IMG/VR virus record: IMGVR_UViG_3300050821_005417
Location: 1 to 20,804 of that record
Origin: a virus
Strand: one strand, 5' to 3'
Length of the DNA: 20,804 nt
A model generated the notes under the pieces. The model did not search any database, was not told where the DNA came from, and saw only the letters and a list, made by a program, of their open reading frames with translations. The translations under genes and the position numbers were made by a program. Positions 6,348-11,949 of this stretch are shown here, in pieces. Position 1 is the stretch's first letter, and every line of letters starts with the position of its first letter.

Positions 6348-7503
6348 TTCCGATAAGCCATTAATGATTGAGCTCTATGCGGGCCTTCATGGTTGGGGCG
6401 AAGGTGCGTTGCCCGAAGGCTATCGGGTAATCGGTTTTGACATCGCGGACATGGGCGCATTGCTCGGAAGACCACGGCCCGATGAAATAAGCTTGGTGCT
6501 TCAAGATGTGACAACTCTGCATGGCTGTCAGTTCAAAGACGCTACGGTAATCGTCGCGTCGCCGCCGTGCATAGAATATTCCTACATGGCGATGCCCTGG
6601 AAGCGGTCGAAGCAAATCGCACGAGCATTGCGCGGGAAGGGCGAGTTCCCTGAAGGTTACACCGGATCGCGGACAATCGCGGAGTTGAATCGGTTGTTTG
6701 ATGCCTGCTTCAGAATCCAGCGCGAGGCAAGTGAGGCAGCCGGACATCACATTCCAATGATTGTCGAAAACGTCAGAGGCGCACAGCCTTGGGTCGGCAA
6801 AGCCCGCGCTTGGTTCGGAAGTTATTACCTTTTCGGCGATGTCGGCATGGTAGGCAAGCGGGTAGTGGCGGGAGTGCCGAGGTTTGGAGTGAGCGTGCAG
6901 CCGATGCGACATGGAGGAGCAAAGGCACCACCGGGGAATGCGAGCTCGCCGCTGTGGAAGGACCGCGCAATTAGCCGTACAGGAGCGCACGCAACGCCAG
7001 AAGAGGCAGACGCACTGGCCGCATGGGTAGAGGAACGCGATGGAACAAAAGTACCCGGCTTGGATAACGGATGCTGGCCGCCCGGTGGACTCGCGCAAGG
7101 CTTCCTAGACGCTCAGAAGCGCAACCCAGACGGCACAGAGCACATGCAGCAAGAAGGCTTGAAAATGGGCTGGGATAACACGGAGCGCGGCAAGTGCAGA
7201 CGCGATGACTCCTCGAAAGTACCCGGCATCTCCTTCAGTGGATTCGGAGAACCCGGCTACAAGCCTCAAGGCTTCAACGTCACAGCGGCGCAACGGTATC
7301 GGGAAGAACAAGAACAAGGCGGGTCAAAACGAATTAGCATCGGCTCGGCATCATGGCACGCGCAAAAAGGCCAACCGCGCAATCCGAACGACCCGAGGAA
7401 CTATTTCTCCAAGTCCAACGCTCGCAAGGCTGCTTCTGCTGAGATCGCGAGAATTCCGTTTGCGCTGGCGTCTTACATCGCCAGAGCTTTCAGGCCAGAG
7501 TAA
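6340..7503 (+). CDS. divergent DNA (cytosine-5) methyltransferase
   Basis: 387-residue C5-type DNA methyltransferase that would methylate cytosine at carbon 5 using S-adenosylmethionine. Motif I is IELYAGLHGWGEG (residues 10-22, in place of the usual F-AG-GG), motif II VIGFDI (30-35), motif IV ASPPCIEYS with the catalytic Cys77, and motif VI IVENVRG with Glu143. The C-terminal part (about 220-360) is Gly/Pro-rich and contains a 12-nt direct repeat (AAAGTACCCGGC at 7048-7059 and 7216-7227), both coding KVPG. A closing helix IARIPFALASYIARAF fits the conserved end of the family. The ATG at 6340 overlaps the previous stop; an ATG at 6334 is also possible. This is the second methylase in the window and is of a different class from the first. 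Confidence 0.85.
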   Translation: MANSDKPLMIELYAGLHGWGEGALPEGYRVIGFDIADMGALLGRPRPDEISLVLQDVTTLHGCQFKDATVIVASPPCIEYSYMAMPWKRSKQIARALRGKGEFPEGYTGSRTIAELNRLFDACFRIQREASEAAGHHIPMIVENVRGAQPWVGKARAWFGSYYLFGDVGMVGKRVVAGVPRFGVSVQPMRHGGAKAPPGNASSPLWKDRAISRTGAHATPEEADALAAWVEERDGTKVPGLDNGCWPPGGLAQGFLDAQKRNPDGTEHMQQEGLKMGWDNTERGKCRRDDSSKVPGISFSGFGEPGYKPQGFNVTAAQRYREEQEQGGSKRISIGSASWHAQKGQPRNPNDPRNYFSKSNARKAASAEIARIPFALASYIARAFRPE

Positions 7504-7506
7504 AGC

Positions 7507-7538
7507 GGCAATCCGTCCACCCGGTGGAGAGATTCGCC
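7507..7538 (+). terminator. hairpin, copy 2 of the repeated element (inverted core)
   Basis: The core TCCACCCGGTGGA (7516-7528) is the exact reverse complement of the core in copies 1 and 3. Flanking AATC (7510-7513) pairs with GATT (7531-7534), and GGC (7507-7509) with GCC (7536-7538), with small bulges. It follows the methyltransferase stop within 4 nt. No T-run, so it is a terminator or other 3'-end structure without proof. Confidence 0.5.
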
Positions 7539-7569
7539 TGTCCAGAAATGCACACCTTAAAGTTCTCTC

Positions 7570-7591
7570 TTGACATACAGTGTTCATTGTA
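7570..7591 (+). promoter_or_regulatory. -35-like box with adjoining 16-bp palindrome (possible operator)
   Basis: TTGACA (7570-7575) is a perfect sigma-70 -35 box. Directly after it, TACAGTG-TT-CATTGTA (7576-7591) is an inverted repeat matching at six of seven positions per arm. A repressor bound there would cover the promoter spacer. The weak point is the -10: no good hexamer lies 16-18 nt downstream; the nearest is TAAGAA at 7590, only 14 nt away. Confidence 0.4.
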
Positions 7592-7620
7592 AGAAACTGC
7601 CTTCCAGAGCATTAAGTCTC

Positions 7621-7647
7621 TTGCTCTTGACCGGTTCCTGTTAGAAT
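7621..7647 (+). promoter_or_regulatory. extended -10 promoter candidate
   Basis: TGTTAGAAT (7639-7647) is an extended -10 element (TGnTAnnnT type) with a partial -35 box TTGCTC at 7621-7626. Transcription would start near 7654. It points towards the intrinsic terminator at 7744-7772 and, beyond that, the next gene at 7801. Confidence 0.45.
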
Positions 7648-7653
7648 CGGCGC

Positions 7654-7772
7654 GCCCCGACGAAAGAAAAGGGCTTACCCTGGCGAACTGTGGGTGCTTC
7701 ACAAGTAGTCACTCCTGCTGTCCAAAATACAATCGCAGTCATCATCCCGCCGAGATTGGCGGGATTTGTTTT
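7654..7772 (+). ncRNA. candidate small RNA between promoter and terminator
   Basis: The ~119 nt between an extended -10 element and an intrinsic terminator hold no convincing gene. Short stems can be drawn: GCCC/GGGC around 7655-7673, and ACCC/GGGT around 7677-7694. I do not recognise a known RNA family. An alternative is an attenuator leader for the gene at 7801. One frame is open across it from a GTG at 7690, but that peptide runs through the terminator stem. Confidence 0.35.
7744..7772 (+). terminator. intrinsic (rho-independent) terminator
   Basis: ATCCCGCC (7744-7751) pairs perfectly with GGCGGGAT (7758-7765) around a 6-nt loop, followed by TTGTTTT (7766-7772). This is the cleanest textbook terminator in the window and separates the left gene block from the genes starting at 7801. 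Confidence 0.75.
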
Positions 7773-7800
7773 ATGGAAGGTACGACGCACGTCCGCTCAC

Positions 7801-8163
7801 ATGCGAAAAGAAAACATTCGGCTGTTGGCTGAAAACGGCAAATTCATCGGCTGGACCGATGACGACGATGCCCGCTCCAAAAAGCAGTCGGGTTACTGGC
7901 AAGAGTTCTATCACCCGCGCACCGGCAACTTCTACGCTCTCCAAAAGATCAAATTCCTTCCAAAACCAAGCGATCATTCCAGTCCAAGTGGAATCACTGC
8001 GTCTGAATGCCGCGCGAATGTTGGCATCTGGGACGGCTTGGACCGGGAAGAAGGCGGAGCGGTTCCGATTGGGAAGTTGAGAGCCGCGCGGGACAAAGTT
8101 CGGCTGTGGCCCCTTGTGGGCGATGACAAAGCAGTGCGCGTCTCGTGCCTCGCACGAGCGTAA
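7801..8163 (+). CDS. unknown protein
   Basis: 120-residue hypothetical protein beginning MRKENIRLLAENGKF. The N-terminal half is well formed (acidic DDDD, aromatic GYWQEFYHPRTGNFYAL), and the C-terminal half is Arg/Ala-rich with two cysteines. The frame is open upstream to a GTG at 7690, but that would run through the terminator hairpin, so the first ATG after it is used although no clear ribosome site precedes it. A competing 104-codon ORF in another frame (7766-8080) is Ser/Thr/Lys-rich and looks like a shadow. No family recognised. Confidence 0.5.
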   Translation: MRKENIRLLAENGKFIGWTDDDDARSKKQSGYWQEFYHPRTGNFYALQKIKFLPKPSDHSSPSGITASECRANVGIWDGLDREEGGAVPIGKLRAARDKVRLWPLVGDDKAVRVSCLARA

Positions 8164-8181
8164 GAGAAAGGCGTGTTCCAA

Positions 8182-8781
8182 ATGAAAACAGCAATTGATG
8201 ATCGGCCCCGTACTCTTGCAGCCATCGGCATGACATTAATCATGCTGTCAACCCTGTCGGCATGGAGTTGCAGTTCGACTTGGCTGCAAATCGTGCAGCA
8301 AGACCTCCCCGTTCTGACGAAGCAGGCAACGAGCATCGCACAGTTAGTCGATCCAAGTGGCTCCGATGCAAAACTCGCGACCACGGTGGGCAGTGATGCT
8401 GTCAGTCTCATCGGGTTAGTGAGCGATGCATATGCGGCCTACAACCAAAGTCCAACCGCTGACACCTTGCAGAAGCTTCGAGTTGCGCTCGACACGGTTG
8501 GAACCAAACTCCCAGAGACATTGCAGTCGGTCGCTGGCCAGTTCTCAAATCCGACCGATCTGTTGATTGTTACGGCGGCAGTGGATGCCATCGTAACCAC
8601 GGTGGACATCATTGCAAATCAGATCCCAGGCGCAACCAAGTCGGCGGCGCGTGCGGCGCATCTGCACAAGATGAAAGCAGCAGGACGGGATGTAAAGAAG
8701 ATTCCGACCGCTGACGATTTACGGAAGCAGTGGAACAGTCAAGTGTGTTCGCTTGCGCCCGGTCGATGTCCGACGATGTAG
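8182..8781 (+). CDS. unknown secreted or membrane-anchored protein
   Basis: 199-residue protein. ATG 8182 is preferred over GTG 8173 because AAAGG (8167-8171) is then 10 nt away rather than 1. Residues about 12-31 are hydrophobic (LAAIGMTLIMLSTLSAWSC), giving a signal peptide or anchor; a cysteine near the end of it suggests a lipoprotein, but AWSC is not a good lipobox. The rest is Ala/Val/Thr-rich helical segments (VGSDAVSLIGLVSDAYAAY; DLLIVTAAVDAIVTTVDIIA) and a basic tail with two cysteines. Possibly an envelope-associated phage protein; no known domain seen. Confidence 0.6.
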   Translation: MKTAIDDRPRTLAAIGMTLIMLSTLSAWSCSSTWLQIVQQDLPVLTKQATSIAQLVDPSGSDAKLATTVGSDAVSLIGLVSDAYAAYNQSPTADTLQKLRVALDTVGTKLPETLQSVAGQFSNPTDLLIVTAAVDAIVTTVDIIANQIPGATKSAARAAHLHKMKAAGRDVKKIPTADDLRKQWNSQVCSLAPGRCPTM

Positions 8782-8792
8782 AACCAAAATCC

Positions 8793-8798
8793 TATACT
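8793..8798 (+). promoter_or_regulatory. weak -10 candidate (TATACT)
   Basis: TATACT lies 11 nt after the stop at 8781 in a 94-nt gap (8782-8875). The bases 16-18 nt upstream do not resemble TTGACA. The rest of the gap is G-rich with two related GGGTTG segments. A promoter for the gene at 8876 is possible but poorly supported. Confidence 0.22.
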
Positions 8799-8875
8799 GA
8801 GGAGCGGATACTGCCAGAGCGGGTTGGGCCTGTGACGCTATGGTAGGGTTGCGGGCCTTTCCTTAAAGTAAACCA

Positions 8876-9133
8876 ATGAAGAAATGCACGGCACTGCTGA
8901 TTCTCGCGCTTAGTATCAAGGCTTCAGCGGTGGACCAGAAATCGTTGCTGCTAGGCATTGGAATCGGTTTAGGCATGTCGGCCTATCAGGGAACGCGAAG
9001 CAAGGTATTGTTGCCAACCGCGCATTTTATTCAGCGCACGGTGCGACCGATACCACAGGACAAGATCGAAAAAGCAAAGAGAAAGGCGGCGAAGGCGGCG
9101 CGGAAGCGGGTTGGTACGCCAGTAGCTGAGTGA
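8876..9133 (+). CDS. small unknown protein with signal peptide
   Basis: 85-residue protein starting [18 protein letters not shown], a good Sec-type signal peptide with likely cleavage after ASA, then a second short hydrophobic Gly-rich stretch ([14 protein letters not shown]) and a very basic tail ([16 protein letters not shown]). The tail could bind nucleic acid or anionic lipids. Its stop overlaps a GTG in the cold-shock frame. Function unknown. Confidence 0.6.
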   Translation: MKKCTALLILALSIKASAVDQKSLLLGIGIGLGMSAYQGTRSKVLLPTAHFIQRTVRPIPQDKIEKAKRKAAKAARKRVGTPVAE

Positions 9134-9144
9134 AAGCGGAGCAC

Positions 9145-9363
9145 ATGGAAGGTACGCGCATCACAGGAACTGTAGCGTGGTTTAACGGGGCCAAGGGATA
9201 CGGATTCATCCGATGGCAGGGTGGTAGAGACGTATTCGTTCACTTTTCAGCAATTCAAATGGACGGCTACAAGGATCTCAAAGAGAATGACGAAGTTGAG
9301 TTCGAGGTAACGGACGGCCCCAAGGGCAAGCAAGCTGCGAATGTTCGACGGCTGGAAGATTGA
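9145..9363 (+). CDS. csp: cold-shock domain protein
   Basis: 72-residue single cold-shock domain protein, the usual CspA length. It shows the canonical start [19 protein letters not shown] containing RNP1 (KGYGFI), RNP2 as DVFVHFSAI, and the closing [17 protein letters not shown]. It would bind single-stranded RNA or DNA and melt structure in transcripts. ATG 9145 is chosen over GTG 9130 because CGGAG sits just upstream and cold-shock proteins start close to this point. Phages sometimes carry csp genes; here it sits among small accessory genes. Its end abuts the next gene by 1 nt. Confidence 0.93.
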   Translation: MEGTRITGTVAWFNGAKGYGFIRWQGGRDVFVHFSAIQMDGYKDLKENDEVEFEVTDGPKGKQAANVRRLED

Positions 9364-9364
9364 A

Positions 9365-9562
9365 ATGGAGGCATGGCAGCAGCGCGTCATCGACGAGCAG
9401 TCCGAGTTGAGTTCAAAAATCGAGAAGATTCTAGCCTTCATTGGCGGGAAAGAAACTGCATTTGCATCACTTGAAACTGCCGAACAGGATCGTCTAATGA
9501 GGCAGATGCGAATTATGACCAGCTATTACGACATCCTTGACGAGAGGATAAAGCACTTCTGA
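9365..9562 (+). CDS. small helical phage protein (crAss001_48-like)
   Basis: 65-residue, probably all-helical protein. The pattern QQRVIDEQSEL...KIEKILAFI...F..L...EQDRLMRQ...M..Y..IL.ERI is that of a widespread small phage family often annotated as crAss001_48-related, of unknown function. ATG 9365 is preferred to an upstream ATG at 9341 because it leaves the cold-shock gene intact and matches the usual short N-terminus. Family call is from memory of the pattern and not checked. Confidence 0.65.
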   Translation: MEAWQQRVIDEQSELSSKIEKILAFIGGKETAFASLETAEQDRLMRQMRIMTSYYDILDERIKHF

Positions 9563-9572
9563 AAGGCACGGC

Positions 9573-9827
9573 ATGACGAAACTTGCATTGGTTCTCGTGA
9601 TAGCCTGTGGCTATGTAGTGGGGCGCGTTGCGGAACAATTGCTCGGTCTGCTGTTTGAGTGGGCAGGCAAAGTTGTAGGATTGATGATAGCGGCGGCGAT
9701 GAAGAAGATGCTCGCAGCTCGGCAAGCGCAGTACGAAGCAAGTCAGACAGCACTGGCACGGCAACGTTCGCCACTTGTTGTGGAAACAGGGAGGACCGTC
9801 AATGAAAATAACGAGCGCCCATCTTGA
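9573..9827 (+). CDS. small membrane protein
   Basis: 84-residue protein with ATG 9573 following AAAGG. Residues 4-20 are a hydrophobic signal or anchor helix (LALVLVIACGYVVG), a second hydrophobic region follows (WAGKVVGLMIAAAMKK), and the C-terminal 35 residues are polar. It could be a two-helix membrane protein such as a small holin, but without a nearby endolysin this is only a possibility. Overlaps the next gene by 26 nt. Confidence 0.55.
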   Translation: MTKLALVLVIACGYVVGRVAEQLLGLLFEWAGKVVGLMIAAAMKKMLAARQAQYEASQTALARQRSPLVVETGRTVNENNERPS

Positions 9828-10089
9828 AACAGTCCAAGGGCTTTTGTCGAAGGCAGGCGAGTTACTTGCCAGCCAGACGAAGGTTGCGAGGGAAGCCGAG
9901 GAGCAGCGCAAGGCCTGCGAGATCAGAGTCCGGGGTCTGCTCGGTGCGTTTGACATCTGTGCAGACTCGTTTGCACAAGGAACCGAGTTAAGCAATAATC
10001 AACTGAACGATCTGCCTGCGGAAGCACAGCAGGCACTTGGATTCAATAAGGCTGGACCGGCGGTAGTCGCAAAGGAATCAGCAGTTTAA
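9802..10089 (+). CDS. small helical unknown protein
   Basis: 95-residue protein with a strong ribosome site GGGAGGA (9789-9795) before ATG 9802. It reads as two helices (HLETVQGLLSKAGELLASQ; AREAEEQRKACEIRVRGLL), with two cysteines and an Ala/Val-rich tail. It may form a coiled coil. It ends just before hairpin copy 3, which looks like the end of this small operon. Function unknown. Confidence 0.6.
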   Translation: MKITSAHLETVQGLLSKAGELLASQTKVAREAEEQRKACEIRVRGLLGAFDICADSFAQGTELSNNQLNDLPAEAQQALGFNKAGPAVVAKESAV

Positions 10090-10091
10090 TT

Positions 10092-10112
10092 CCTCCACCG
10101 GGTGGAGGTTTT
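10092..10112 (+). terminator. intrinsic terminator, copy 3 of the repeated hairpin
   Basis: CCTCCAC (10092-10098) pairs with GTGGAGG (10102-10108) around a CGG loop, followed by TTTT (10109-10112). It begins 2 nt after the stop at 10089. The core TCCACCGGGTGGA is identical to copy 1. Of the three copies this is the one with a terminator-like T-run. Confidence 0.6.
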
Positions 10113-10127
10113 GGAAGGTTGAGCGAA

Positions 10128-10511
10128 ATGGAAGATGGCTTTAAGGAAATTAACTGGCCAGCAGAGAGGCCGAATGAAGACTTCACGCTGGCTGTCGCGC
10201 CGCTCCCGCCGCAAGGTTCCAAGTTGACTGCTTACGACTTTTCCGAGCCTATTGGCAGCGATTCTAAGATTTCCTTCGGTTGCGACGGCGTCAAAGTCGC
10301 TCAAGTCTTGCGGCGCATTGCGGATCAACTCGACAATCATGAGATTATGCCCGTTCGGTGTCGAGTGTTGACAGTAGCGAAGAATGATGACTTTGCTGAG
10401 ACCTTCATGCGCCTTTCGTTCCATCCTTGGATTGATTTCAGCGACAAAGCACTCAAGGATCGCGAAATGGTCAAACAGATGGACGCGGATCGAAGTACCG
10501 CGCAGCAGTAG
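10128..10511 (+). CDS. unknown protein
   Basis: 127-residue hypothetical protein. ATG 10128 is chosen because GGAAGG (10113-10118) is 9 nt upstream; a TTG at 10119 would abut that site. The protein is soluble in appearance, with a Pro-rich start, a central region KVAQVLRRIADQLDNHEI and a cysteine in PVRCRVLTV. No motif recognised. It starts directly behind hairpin copy 3, so it is either read through that hairpin or transcribed from an unseen promoter. Confidence 0.6.
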   Translation: MEDGFKEINWPAERPNEDFTLAVAPLPPQGSKLTAYDFSEPIGSDSKISFGCDGVKVAQVLRRIADQLDNHEIMPVRCRVLTVAKNDDFAETFMRLSFHPWIDFSDKALKDREMVKQMDADRSTAQQ

Positions 10512-10698
10512 GGAGTTCGCGCTACAGTGGCACCGTAGCGGAAGAGGGGCTTGTAGGATCGAACAAGCGGAACACTTTTCGAGACGGTAGCCCCTCATAA
10601 ATTCAGGAGTTCGGCACTCCCGCCTAGCACCAAGTCGCATATGCTGTGAAGTGTATGTGAGGGGAGAGTCGGACTCCTGACAAATTCAGGAGGCATCT
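10512..10698 (+). promoter_or_regulatory. structured 5' leader, candidate cis-acting RNA
   Basis: A 187-nt gene-free stretch with many complementary segments: CGCTAC/GTAGCG (10520-10525 with 10535-10540), GAGGGGCT/AGCCCCTC (10544-10551 with 10589-10596) enclosing TTGT/ACAA, GGAGT/ACTCC (10606-10610 with 10616-10620), and the final stem that holds the ribosome site. The sequence AAATTCAGGAG occurs twice (10599-10609 and 10682-10692). This density of pairing suggests a regulatory leader. I do not recognise a known riboswitch class. Confidence 0.45.
10674..10692 (+). promoter_or_regulatory. hairpin that masks the Shine-Dalgarno sequence
   Basis: CTCCTGA (10674-10680) pairs perfectly with TCAGGAG (10686-10692) around a 5-nt loop. 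The 3' arm is the ribosome site for the ATG at 10699 (AGGAGG, 10688-10693). When folded, the site would be hidden. The upstream copy of AAATTCAGGAG could pair with the same CTCCTGA and free it. Confidence 0.5.
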
Positions 10699-10869
10699 AT
10701 GAGCGCAGACAACACAGCCAATGGACCATGCTCGATGCCAGCCAAGCAGCCTCAGCAGTCTGGAGTGAAGGTACTACCAAAGCAGCCGAGCACTGGTGCT
10801 GTGACTCCAGCGCAACCGAACGTGAGTTCGGCTCAACCGATGGGAATGCCGAAGGCGGATGTAGGCTAG
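10699..10869 (+). CDS. small Pro/Gln-rich protein
   Basis: 56-residue protein with a strong AGGAGG site 5 nt before its ATG. Composition is rich in Pro, Gln, Ser, Ala and Val (for example MPAKQPQQSG, VTPAQPNVSS), so it is likely disordered, with one cysteine. It is separated from the next gene by 2 nt. The good ribosome site and the structured leader argue that it is expressed and regulated. Function unknown. Confidence 0.5.
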   Translation: MSADNTANGPCSMPAKQPQQSGVKVLPKQPSTGAVTPAQPNVSSAQPMGMPKADVG

Positions 10870-10871
10870 GC

Positions 10872-11156
10872 ATGGAGCCTGTAAGTCCAGTGCTGCCGAT
10901 GTCGGGCGAGTTGGATCAAGTCTACAAAGCCCAAGACGGCTCGGACCTCTACACTCCGTTGCCAGCTTTTCGCACGGATAAGGCAGTCATAAGCCGCTGG
11001 CGGTTGACGGACGATGAGCGGCAGCACATTGCAAACGGCGGTGACTTGTTCGTGTGCATCTTGAACTACGGCCAGCCAATTTGGCCGATCATGCCGATAG
11101 CGGCATCACCTGAGCAGGCACTAGAGACCTTGCTCCAGGTTGAGGAGCACGTATGA
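10872..11156 (+). CDS. small conserved-looking phage protein
   Basis: 94-residue protein. The segment RWRLTDDERQHIANGGDLFVCILNYG followed by QPIWPI resembles small phage proteins in which a short helix (LT..ER..I..G.D) leads to a beta strand and a Pro-rich turn; these are of unknown function and common near terminase genes. Its stop overlaps the next ATG as ATGA. No signal peptide. Confidence 0.6.
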   Translation: MEPVSPVLPMSGELDQVYKAQDGSDLYTPLPAFRTDKAVISRWRLTDDERQHIANGGDLFVCILNYGQPIWPIMPIAASPEQALETLLQVEEHV

Positions 11157-11341
11157 GCAAGGAGTCAAGTCAACCGAGTTACCTTAGGATCACTTCTACA
11201 TCGTGTTGCGGCGCAATTCCGGTTAGTCTCGGCACTTACCGACGCACGCTGAGTTGGTCACAAGCGACTGCGTTTTATGCGAATCCGCTAGGGCTAAATA
11301 ACGGCGAACCAGAAGTTCAGAAAAGCGAAGAAACGGCGTAA
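11153..11341 (+). CDS. small unknown protein upstream of terS
   Basis: 62-residue protein in an ATGA overlap with the preceding gene and with GAGGAG in that gene's 3' end as ribosome site. It has a central CC pair and is rich in Ser and Thr, with an acidic tail. It precedes the small terminase by 5 nt. Not recognised. Confidence 0.5.
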   Translation: MSKESSQPSYLRITSTSCCGAIPVSLGTYRRTLSWSQATAFYANPLGLNNGEPEVQKSEETA

Positions 11342-11346
11342 GTCCA

Positions 11347-11949
11347 ATGGCTACAAGTACTAGCAGTGCAGAAGAAAAGCGTACGAAAGCGTACGAAAAA
11401 AGCAAAATAAAAGAACAGGCCGCTCAACTCTTAGCTGAGGACAGGTTGAGCGACGAAAAGATCGCCGAGAAACTGGATATCGGGCGGACAACATTGTCCG
11501 AATGGAAGTTGCAACCGCAATTTGCTGCGAGAGTAAAAGCGATTGTAGATGCTCATGCTGAACGCGCTATGCACTATGGGTTGGCGCGCAAAGAGAAGCG
11601 TATCCAGGTTCTCAATGATCTCCACGGAAAGATTCTGCAAGTGATTGAAGAACGCGCTCTTGATCCAGAACTGGCAAAGATACCAGGTGGCAAGACGGGC
11701 ATCGTCACCAAAATGCTTAAGGGAATCGGGCATGGCGACGACTTTCAAATTGTCGAGGTCTACGCGATTGACACGGCTGCGCTCAAGGAGATTCGCGCCA
11801 TTCAGGATCAAGTAGCACAGGAACTTGGCCAGAAGGTGGAGAAGTATGAGCACGACTTCACTTCGGACGCACGCGAGAGACTTATCGCAGCACTCGATTG
11901 CGGATCGAATACGCGAACTGCCCAAGGCGAAACGCAAAGCATTAATTAA
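11347..11949 (+). CDS. terS: terminase small subunit
   Basis: 200-residue DNA-recognition subunit of the packaging motor. A helix-turn-helix is visible at about residues 28-60 (AQLLAEDRLSDEKIAEKLDI, then RTTLSEWKLQPQF), the classic arrangement for small terminases, followed by helical oligomerisation-like segments. It lies directly upstream of, and overlaps by 104 nt, the large subunit, which is the main support for the call. The N-terminus is Lys/Glu-rich. The ribosome site is weak. The last ~35 residues are encoded in DNA shared with the next gene and are polar. Confidence 0.75.
   Translation: MATSTSSAEEKRTKAYEKSKIKEQAAQLLAEDRLSDEKIAEKLDIGRTTLSEWKLQPQFAARVKAIVDAHAERAMHYGLARKEKRIQVLNDLHGKILQVIEERALDPELAKIPGGKTGIVTKMLKGIGHGDDFQIVEVYAIDTAALKEIRAIQDQVAQELGQKVEKYEHDFTSDARERLIAALDCGSNTRTAQGETQSIN

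Noticed and set aside
6361-7098. 245-codon minus-strand open frame opposite the C5 methylase
   Set aside because: It is antisense to a gene with clear methylase motifs, is rich in Cys, Arg and Ser, and has no domain or junction with another minus-strand gene.
7766-8080. 104-codon ORF starting inside the terminator
   Set aside because: Its composition (many Ser, Thr, Lys, Ala) and its start within the T-run make it less likely than the alternative frame from 7801.
9513-9995. 160-codon minus-strand open frame
   Set aside because: It is opposite two small + strand genes with good ribosome sites, and has no recognisable motif.
10544-10596. tRNA-like element from the GAGGGGCT/AGCCCCTC stem with a TTCGAGAC segment
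   Set aside because: The enclosed length (53 nt) is too short, there is no anticodon arm or standard T-loop, so it is treated as part of the leader structure.
10086-10640. 184-codon minus-strand open frame
   Set aside because: It runs antisense through a + strand gene, hairpin copy 3 and the structured leader. No other minus-strand gene is supported anywhere in the window.
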